Below are positions 56,204-64,000 of a DNA stretch of 64,000 nucleotides, piece by piece. Source of the stretch: Cornus controversa (Eukaryota; Streptophyta; Magnoliopsida; Cornales; Cornaceae); assembly GCA_026545225.1 (NCBI GenBank), contig CM048851.1:31185956-31249955 (forward strand), written 5' to 3'. Both the position numbers and the translations under genes were made by a program. The notes beneath the pieces were generated by a model. It did no database searches. It was given only the letters and a program-made list of their open reading frames with translations, and was not told the origin of the DNA. How positions within the stretch are numbered: position 1 is the first letter of the stretch; each line of letters opens with the position of its first letter.

Positions 56204-59200
56204 ATGGAGGTCGAGGTCTCAGGTGCGAACCCTAATGGCGGACGAATCCAGAGGGCAAATTCAGAGAAGGATCGGGTTCGCGTGAAGAAGAAGTCCTTGG
56301 AGGTGGTGCTCGAGCAATGTCAGAGAGCTCTTGAGATGCTCAGTAACACCGGCTGTGTCGAAGACGACGACGACAGCGATACCGATGGCGCGGAGGAGAG
56401 CGCAGAGGGTTCGTCGGGTCCGTGCCGGGATAGGGAGATCGACGAGGTGAGGGAAATTTAGTGAATTTATGGTTCTGTTGTGGATTGGATCATGTTTAGG
56501 GCTAGATTATGCTGAATTATGTGTCTCTGTAGAATATATTTGTTTAGCTTTTGTTGTTTTATCATCGTAGCAATAGAAATGATGTTACTGGAGAGATTGG
56601 GTCTTTAATTCATCGACAAATATATAACATATTTAACACTAAGCTAATTAATTTACATTTGCATTGTTGCATATACTATTTCTGAATTGAAGAAATTTGG
56701 GGAGATGAAAAGGGACCCTCAATCCTCAATTTTTTTACCTTATCCTTTTTTTTTTCCTTTTTCTCACACGCACATATTTAGATTTTTAACTCAGCACTCC
56801 TAATGCAGCATAATTTGGTGTTTTATTGCAATATTGTCTAACATTGCATATCTATCAAGCCTAAAAAAACTAGGAAGCAGGAACACTGGTACAAGCGTGT
56901 GTGCTTGTTTCAGACACTGACACTTCAGATATGTATCCGACATCGTCCATTTCATTAATTTCAGATTACTTTCATTTTATCAAACATCTGGCCAACAATT
57001 TTCTGACACTTCCTACTAATGGCTTGTGTAGCGCACACATGTTCCAAAGGGAAGTGTTCAACAATCTTGAAAACAAGATGAACACGCCCAAAGGGTCCAA
57101 CCTTTTATTTTTGTTGTTTTAAGGAAACTTGACATTGTACACATGGCCATTAGAAATCAAGTATGTAGCAATCATTTTTGATATATGACAAGAATATAAT
57201 TATATTGGCAAAAAACATGGTTGGAGAATAGCAGTTGTATATATAATATATTCTTCATTATGGTATTTTTTCATCTTAATCTTCCACATTATGCTAGTCT
57301 TAACATAGAAATTAGAAAATTAACTGAATTTCTACAGTTATATAATAGATATATACAAATAAAAAAATTATATTTATATATTGCCTTGCCATGCCATATC
57401 CTTCTTCTACTCTTTTAGGATATTGTGTTGATATATCAATGTCATATCTTGTTCTCGTGCCTTGTCCATGTCTGTGCTACTTAGAAAAGATATATCCTTA
57501 TATCTGATGATGAATATCATGTTCCTTGGCACTATCGTTACGCATTTTTTTTTTTGGTTTTGTTGATTACAATAGGGTTGTCAATAAAAGTGTCATGGAT
57601 GTAATGCCATTTAGCAATCGGAATAGAGTATAAAACATCTTCATCGTCCATCCAGTATTGCTACCGAATCAAATGATTTCCTTTGATAAATTTCAAATTC
57701 AAAATTTGTGATGCAATATGAATGACTTCATTAGACACTGATAGTCACTCCATTTTGATGGGTTATCAACTTCAAATTTGCATAACTGCGTCCCTTTTTT
57801 TTAACTTTTATTTTCAGTTGTGCGATCTTCTTAAATCCAGAGTTGAATGCCCTGATTTCTTGAAAAAGCTAGAGCATGCTCAGGTGTCGGTTCCACAAAT
57901 TGTGGCTGGTATGCATCTGGAAACTCACTTTGAGAATTTATGATCTTATGATATTCTTTGCCAATATTTTTGACGCATACGCCCTAATATTTCTACTTTT
58001 CTTAATTTTAAAGCTTGACCCTTGGACAAGTTTATATTTGATATCATTTGAACACCTATTTTATCCTCAAAACGTGTTGATTGGTGATAATTTCGAATGT
58101 AATCAATGTATGATAGCAGAAGAAGGTAGCTCTTGGGACATGGTCAGTGAAAATGATCTGTGGGAAGGTGGAAGTAACGAGTTGGACCAAGAAGACTATG
58201 TTCTAGTTAGGCAAGAAGATATAGTGGAGGGTATTGCATGCTTCATGGCTGCATACTTGTTATCCTTAAAACAAACAAAGGTGTGTGAAATTTCTCCTCA
58301 TGGGTTGATAAAGAAAAGGGTTAAACATTATCACTTGAATTGATTTTACTCTGCATTAGTTGTGATGCCTTCTGCTCAACTTAAATTAGCCAGCCTAGTC
58401 TGAGCAGGGTTGGCAATGATTAGCTAGAATTATGTTGCACATAGCCACCACAGTGATTTTCTTCTTTGGTGGCTTAACAGGGAGAAAAAAGATTCTCTTC
58501 TTTTACTTGTAATGCTCCATTTATTTGTGGGTATGTTTCCCTTGATCATAAATTCATTCATATAACTGATGACTTCATGAACAAGATTCATCGACATAGA
58601 TTCATAATCTTGTCTTGTGTCCATCATGCATTGGTTGGCACCCTCCAGAATTTGCCCTGTCATGCCTGGAAGTTTTTTTGTCCTATTGTTTGCAATAGTT
58701 TCATCCTAGATCATAGGCTTATCATTTTCCATTTAACAATATTCTGTAGACTGACTTATTTAAACCAAAGTTGAGCTGTGATGTGCTAACAACTGGAATG
58801 TATGTGGAACTTGGAAACTAAAGCCTCTTCTCATCTGCATTATTTATAATTTTATATCCTTTTCCTATTTAGTTAATTATTCCAGAATACTATGCCTATA
58901 TTGTTATCAAGCAGCTGGAAGCAACTTCAACTGCATTTTTGAACTTTTAAAGCTATGCATTTGTATAGCTATTGAGTTAAAATTTTAGATAATAATAATT
59001 AAACCAAGAATGATGGCTACAAAAAATTATATGTCAGAGTAAATATTTGTCAGAGGTAGTCAAAGCACCTAAGAATTTTCACCAAAACATGAATATGTTT
59101 GCAAACATGCTAGGTGTGTTATTTAATCAAAGGTCCAAAATTTTTGCTCTGGTTACAAGCAGGCTATTTTAATAATCAGCTATAGGACTTTGCCATGATC

Positions 59201-61162
59201 CATATCTTGTTTGATTACCTTTAATTGTTTGTAGAGAGTCTTGTTGTGTGATGTTGATTTCCCTAGTTTCTATTTATAAAATCAAAATATTTCACTCGAC
59301 CTAAAAGTACATTTTTCTCTCTTTTCAATCGACCAATTCAAGAGAGAGCATACATTCTATGCTTTCTGCCATTACTAAAGATCTGTGCCATCTTTCCCGA
59401 GTTTCGGATAAAAGTTGCTGATTGTGTTTATGGGACAAATAATTGAAAGCATGTGTGGTGTTTGTAATACTAAGTGCCATTCACAAAAACTATGGTTATG
59501 TGATTATCTAGAACATACTTTAAAATATATGCATTAATCTGGTTTATGCGCCGGTTTTCCTTGTGAATCCATATCGGTGCTTTTGTCCAGTATTTTTTAA
59601 ATCAATAGATTTGGCATTCTGAAATGATTTATTGATATTTTTATTAGATGTTCACTCTATTTATTTTATTTTATTTTATCTCTGAGTTTGATTCTTTTTT
59701 TTCCCCGGTTGTAGGATTTGACCCCTAATCAACTTCAGGAAGGTGTGTTTTATTTCTTCTTCATTGTGATGTTATAGAGAATGTAAAAGAAAAGAAGAAG
59801 GAATTAAAAAAGGAACACCCATATAATTTTCATTGATTTTGTTAATCGCGTACATTTTATAGCCTTTCATTGAGTGTGGCTGTCATAGATTGGGGAAAAA
59901 TAGTTCTGACATCTGTGAATTTTCTTTTAGCTTTGTGCAAGACATTCTCCTTAAAAAAGAAAAAGGGAAAGCTTCGAAAGGCATGGGATGGAAGCAAAGT
60001 TATCTATAATGTAGCATCATGGGGGGCAACGGCCATCGGGTAGGTTATTTATATTGATTCAGGTTACAAGGATTTGATGTTTTCTCTCCATTGTAATTAT
60101 ATGATGTATATGGTTTTTGTCTCAACTACTTACAAATCACATTGACTGCACCCTTTTAGTATTATACACATCGGTGCCTACACTGTTCATGTTCATTAAA
60201 ATTGGAGCTTAAGCATGAATTAATATTATGAATATCAATATTCATTAGGGATTTGCAAAAAGGTAAAAGGAAAAAGAATTCCTTGCACAGTGTTATATTT
60301 GAGGACTAAACAAAGTAAAGAATCTAATGATTTAATTCGGCAGGCTAAATTAGTAATAGGACTGTGTATGACTTCCACGCCAAACTGCATTAGGAAAAGG
60401 GCGGAAAAAAAAAATTTAGAAGTCTACTAATTGGTAATTCCAAGGTCTGTATGCAACAGGAGCTGAACTTGTGAGTGTGTTCTGTTGTCATGTCACAGTT
60501 TTGCCCATTGACATGGGCTTCAGTTATTTGGTTGAATACTATTTCTTAACCTTTGGAGACGTTCATGGTCAGCCTACCAAAAACATAGGAAATGTTGCTA
60601 GTGCGGTGTTCACGTCTCTTGGTAACATTGTCACTAGTAAGTGGTATTCTTTTTGTGATATGATACAGCCAATCAATGAACTTACGTCGATATGTTTTCA
60701 GTTGTGTTTTTCTGCTAGTGGAAAACAGACAACGAACTAATGCTGCATCTTAGCTTCATCTAATCGTCAGGAGCAATCTCGTTACCACCATTTTAAAAAA
60801 TTGACAAGGAAACAGAGTAAAAGGAGTAAAAAGGAAGTGTAAAAATCTACACCTTATGTATACCTGGGAGGCTGGGAGACATCGCATAATCCAGATTTCT
60901 CTGTTTCACTTGATGTTCATGCATTTTATTATGTATCCTTTTCTTTGCGAGCTTAGTATGTATTAAGTTCCAAAATGATTCATCTTGGCTGTTGTGGGTT
61001 CACCAAATAATTTAGAGCACTAGTTTTTCATCAATATGTGGATACCACTGATCAAGTCTCTTGTGTGTTTATTCAAACAGGATTTACCAAAACCCTGCTC
61101 TTCTTAGGGCTGCCTCAGCAGCCTTCTGGACTTCTTGTCATGTTATATCAAAACTTTTCTGA
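56204..61162 (+). CDS. Six-exon plant protein of unknown function, 237 residues, complete
   Basis: I do not recognise a named family. Coding exons: 56204-56446, 57818-57908, 58120-58280, 59715-59742, 59931-60039, 61081-61162; all introns are GT-AG, phases agree, and the sum is 714 bases (237 codons plus TGA). The start follows a TATA-like box by about 125 bases. The N-terminal 80 residues are charged, with a basic VRVKKKSLEVVLEQCQRAL helix and then an acidic DDDDSDTDGAEE run. The middle has LCDLLKSRVECPDFLKKLEH, then an acidic, Trp-containing stretch (GSSWDMVSENDLWEGG), then a hydrophobic helix (IACFMAAYLLSL). After a basic KKKKGKLRK patch comes a moderately hydrophobic C-terminus (VIYNVASWGATAIG to ISKLF). 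No signal peptide is visible. The third exon could instead begin 3 bases earlier (TAG acceptor), adding one Ala. The pattern suggests a small soluble or membrane-associated regulator, but that is inference only. Confidence 0.88.
56447..57817. other. Intron 1 of the 237-residue gene
   Basis: 1,371 bases, AT-rich, no mobile element recognised. Confidence 0.7.
58281..59714. other. Intron 3 of the 237-residue gene
   Basis: 1,434 bases with no recognised element. Short open frames on both strands have no family signal. Confidence 0.7.
60040..61080. other. Intron 5 of the 237-residue gene
   Basis: 1,041 bases; nothing recognised. Confidence 0.65.
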
Positions 61163-62672
61163 TCTGCAGTGCTGCTCGGAGAAATTTTTAATGCTTGGGG
61201 GATTCTTCAGTGTTGTATTTGTGCTGCTGCCGAAGCAGCCTGGTGTTCCACAATCTGTAGTATGTACAAAATAAGTGCCATTCTTTCTTCTGCTGCTGTT
61301 TCATTGATTGCTTTAACATGATTTAACCCTGTAAAATATTCTTCAGTTAAGTCATTTCCGTGTGCAATTACAATTGATTGGGAGCATGTTAATGTAATGG
61401 TTTCTAGGTTTCTCCTTTCAGTGGAGCACTTTAAATCTTCATTCAGCTTCTTTAAATCTTCATATATTGTCCTGTTAGCTTTAATTTGCATAAACAGCAT
61501 TTACCCATTTTCAAATTTCTGGAACGTTTCCTTCTGGAGAGTGACTGTTGTATGGTGATTTAAGAGCCTTTCTCGTAGCCTTCATTGGGGCAGCTTTCTG
61601 CAGATTTGTTTAAGGTCATATATTAATTGATAATGTTTCCGAAAGAAAATTCAATCCCCTGGCTCTTTTTGTTCGTATAAACATTATATCTTCTTATCAG
61701 AAATGCTTTACAAGGAATTTTTTTTTTAGCCATTCTGACTGAAAGAACCGTTATTAGATCCATCGAGATGGTAGTGGATGATCGAGATCTCGACTTCATT
61801 CATATGGGATTAAAAGGTTGATGATCGAGATCGGATAACTAGTGGTCAATCTCATTCATACGAGTGGTCAATCTCATTCATATGGGATGAAAACAGGGAA
61901 AAGTTTGCAGAAAAATGTGATTTGGGGGAATGAAATATTGGGAGACTGAATAGACCTGTTTTCTAAAAAATTATTTGGAAATCCATCTTCAGTTTTCTAA
62001 AAACTATTAAATGAAAAACAACAAAGTGGAAAATTAAAAAAAAGATATAATTTTAGTAAATATCGCTTTTGAAAATTCTCTTCTTGGTAATTGGTGTCAA
62101 ACTGTCAATTTAGAAAATTCTCCTGGGTCTGTCAATCTGTTCGCTCTGGACTCACAAAACTTTTTGATTGAGCATTCAACTGCGAAAACCAAAATTCATT
62201 GCTTTCACTGGGCGCAAGAGCACAAAAAGTATCATATATTTTCAACTGTAAATATCAATTCTCTCCTTAGTAATGGGTGTGAATTTAGAAAATTCTCTCC
62301 TCTCCTTGGTCTGTCAATCTGTTTGTTCTTGACTCACTAAACTTTTGATTGAGCATTCAAACTGTTGGTGCCCAGTGGGGAAACAAAAATTCATAGCTTT
62401 CACTGAATCAAGAGCGTACAAAAAATAAAAATTATATTCCATTACTGTGATGTAATCTCGTCTCTTTTAACTATCCTATAGTTAAATACACTTATAGAAT
62501 GATTGAACAACACTTACAAAAGTTACTGACGGGGGCCATTTTTCATCATCTGAGAATGCCGGGTATCTTCTGTATTTCGAGCTTGTATATAACCCCCTCT
62601 GTGTCACCTCTCCCCTTTCAAGTATATCTATCTATACACAAAATTGGCCCTAATAATATACACAAATTTGGC
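61163..62672. other. Region between two convergent gene ends
   Basis: Should hold the 3' untranslated regions of both genes. It includes a direct repeat of GTGGTCAATCTCATTCATA at about 61834-61880 and the 192-bp tandem duplication at 62056-62432. Confidence 0.55.
62056..62432. repeat. 192-bp tandem duplication
   Basis: Two copies start with GTAAATATC at about 62056 and 62248. Each contains a GGTCTGTCAATCTGTT-like word and TTTGATTGAGCATTCAA, then an AAAATTCAT word. They have diverged by small indels. Confidence 0.8.
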
Positions 62673-62937
62673 CTAATAATAGTATGTGTTGCCCTTGTGA
62701 CTTGGAGTGTCTTTGCAAAGCATTGAACGCAGTTCAAGGATTGATCTTGGGGGCTCCAAGTCCTTCTCTTGAAGAGCATTTCCAAGAAGCTGCTGCATAT
62801 GTGATGCGAATGTGTCGTCCAGAATCTGCAATTTACAGAAAGGTGACAAATCTAAAGGAGGAATGCAATTTACAGAAAGGTGAATCCTGTCTCTGTTTAC
62901 TAAGTACTGAAATAGTGGGCTACTTACCTCCCTCACT

Positions 62938-62983
<46 letters not shown>

Positions 62984-63602
62984 CAATTAAAGTTCCCTCA
63001 CTACAGGAGAATGCAAGGCACCACATTTGTGGTGCTAGTTATGCACAAACCTAGTAGATTGGTTCATAACATCAAAGCTATTATTGATTGCCACATATGC
63101 ATGCAGAATTAGATAGAGATCTAGTATGCATGCAACTTCTGTTCTGTTGTTTCAACTGTGATTACTTGCGTGAAATAAAATCTCTATCAGCTATGGAGTT
63201 GGCTTAAAAGGAGCTGCTATACTTACAGACACAGCTATTCGAGAACTTTTATACCATGATCTGTTCTCTTTCCTGTTCTCCAAGAAGCTCAGAACATCCT
63301 ATGATGAAATAAACACACTTGGTTCAAACCAATAAACGGGAGTGCTATTTGTCAATAATCTACTTACCACAACAAAAGATTAATCTCCAGATGCAATTAA
63401 CACTTACCTTTCCCATACGATCCCAGTAACTCTGACAGATTGCAATGAAGACATGGGTCTCGAACACACTGTGGAGGTGGTTTATTGTATTTGTCAGCTG
63501 GTCTATTAGTGGCTGCATTATACTCCTCATGTCTGATTCAACCACACTTTCTTTCGAATTCTGGAGAATCTTTTTCAGTTTTGTAGAACTCTCTAACCTT
63601 GT
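62673..63602 (-). CDS. PATROL1-like: PATROL1/DUF810 Munc13-like (MUN domain) protein, last three coding exons
   Basis: C-terminal part of a plant DUF810/MUN-domain protein. Arabidopsis PATROL1 is the best-studied member and promotes delivery of the H+-ATPase AHA1 to the plasma membrane in guard cells. Exons in transcription order: 63408-63602 (65 codons, TRLESSTKLKK to YWDRMGK), 63227-63298 (24 codons, DVLSFLENRKENRSWYKSS), and 62673-62825 (50 codons, ILDDTFASHMQQLLGN to NTYYY, then TAG). All junctions are GT-AG and all exons are in phase 0. The motifs INHLHSVFETHVFIA and LQEKDLEPPRSI are what I recognise as the conserved C-terminus of this family. Everything upstream lies right of the window; the minus strand at 63603-64000 shows no further exon. 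The intron at 62826-63226 contains a duplicated acceptor-like segment and a (TA)n run. Several DUF810 paralogues exist, so the orthologue is not certain. Confidence 0.88.
62940..62981. repeat. (TA)n microsatellite in the PATROL1-like last intron
   Basis: About 21 uninterrupted TA units. Confidence 0.95.
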
Positions 63603-64000
63603 CTGGAACATAAAAAAGGAAATAAAACGAAGAAATACCAAAGAAATCAAATCTAGATATTTAATTTTGAAAATTAGAACATATGAACTGAAGAACAAGA
63701 AAGCTGGTGAGCTGCACATCACAAAAATGAGTGGGCGTCTGACATTCACACAAAATAGAAAAATCACATCCACCAAGAAGTCTTATTTTCTATCCAATTG
63801 CATAAAATCTTGCATTTAAGGACAACACTTCAGGACCAGTCTTCGATGAACTCCAAGGATTATTTCATAAGAGTGTAATAACTGTGAAAAGCATATTTTT
63901 CAAAATTTCAATAAAAATGACTGCAGAGAAAATTGAATCCCAATCCCAACAAGAACATGTGTAAACATAGAATGTACAAACGGCCTGGTAGATCAAACAT
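63603..64000. other. Intron of the PATROL1-like gene reaching the window edge
   Basis: No further exon of this gene is seen on the minus strand. Confidence 0.55.

Noticed and set aside
61207..61500. 97-codon minus-strand open frame
   Set aside because: Overlaps the 3' untranslated region of the 237-residue gene and has no recognisable family.

Overview
This is nuclear DNA of a flowering plant, most likely a eudicot. Genes have small exons with GT-AG introns, the base composition is AT-rich, and there are many plant-type mobile elements: Ty1/copia, TRIM, Cassandra, RTE LINEs, hAT, Mutator-like MITEs and tRNA-derived SINEs. I see no organellar, bacterial or viral genome and do not name a species.

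Three genes can be read exon by exon. (1) A REN1-type RhoGAP with an N-terminal PH domain lies on the minus strand. Its start codon is at 39712-39714, twelve coding exons run down to 2551, and the rest lies left of the window, so the gene exceeds 37 kb. (2) A complete six-exon plus-strand gene at 56204-61162 encodes a 237-residue protein of unknown function. (3) The last three coding exons of a PATROL1/DUF810 (Munc13-like MUN domain) gene lie on the minus strand at 62673-63602. Genes 1 and 2 are head to head about 16.5 kb apart; genes 2 and 3 are tail to tail.

Most of the rest is mobile DNA inside the RhoGAP introns. The 17.4-kb intron at 2780-20225 holds a nested pile: a miniature LTR element (TRIM, target duplication ACATG) split by a 2.7-kb solo LTR in one LTR and by a 5.1-kb copia element in the other. 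It also holds three RTE LINE copies, two of them in inverted orientation, and a third long LTR-like block. The 5.3-kb intron at 22417-27758 holds RTE fragments, a 1,048-bp Mutator-like MITE with a 9-bp target duplication, and a very AT-rich block. The 8.4-kb intron at 28045-36426 holds copia remnants, a hAT transposase pseudogene with six in-frame stops but no frameshift, a 746-bp MITE, and a Cassandra element carrying 5S rRNA-derived LTRs.

The 39.7-56.2 kb intergenic region holds further MITEs, two long-armed foldback elements, and a second TRIM split by a second, decayed copia element. That copia element is itself split by a deleted long-LTR element (target duplication AAAAG) and a 1.1-kb unidentified insertion.

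The best candidates for new biology are the tandemly duplicated N-terminal exon of the RhoGAP, the two TRIM-in-gene nests, the Cassandra element with a duplicated internal domain, and the inverted RTE pair inside the giant intron.
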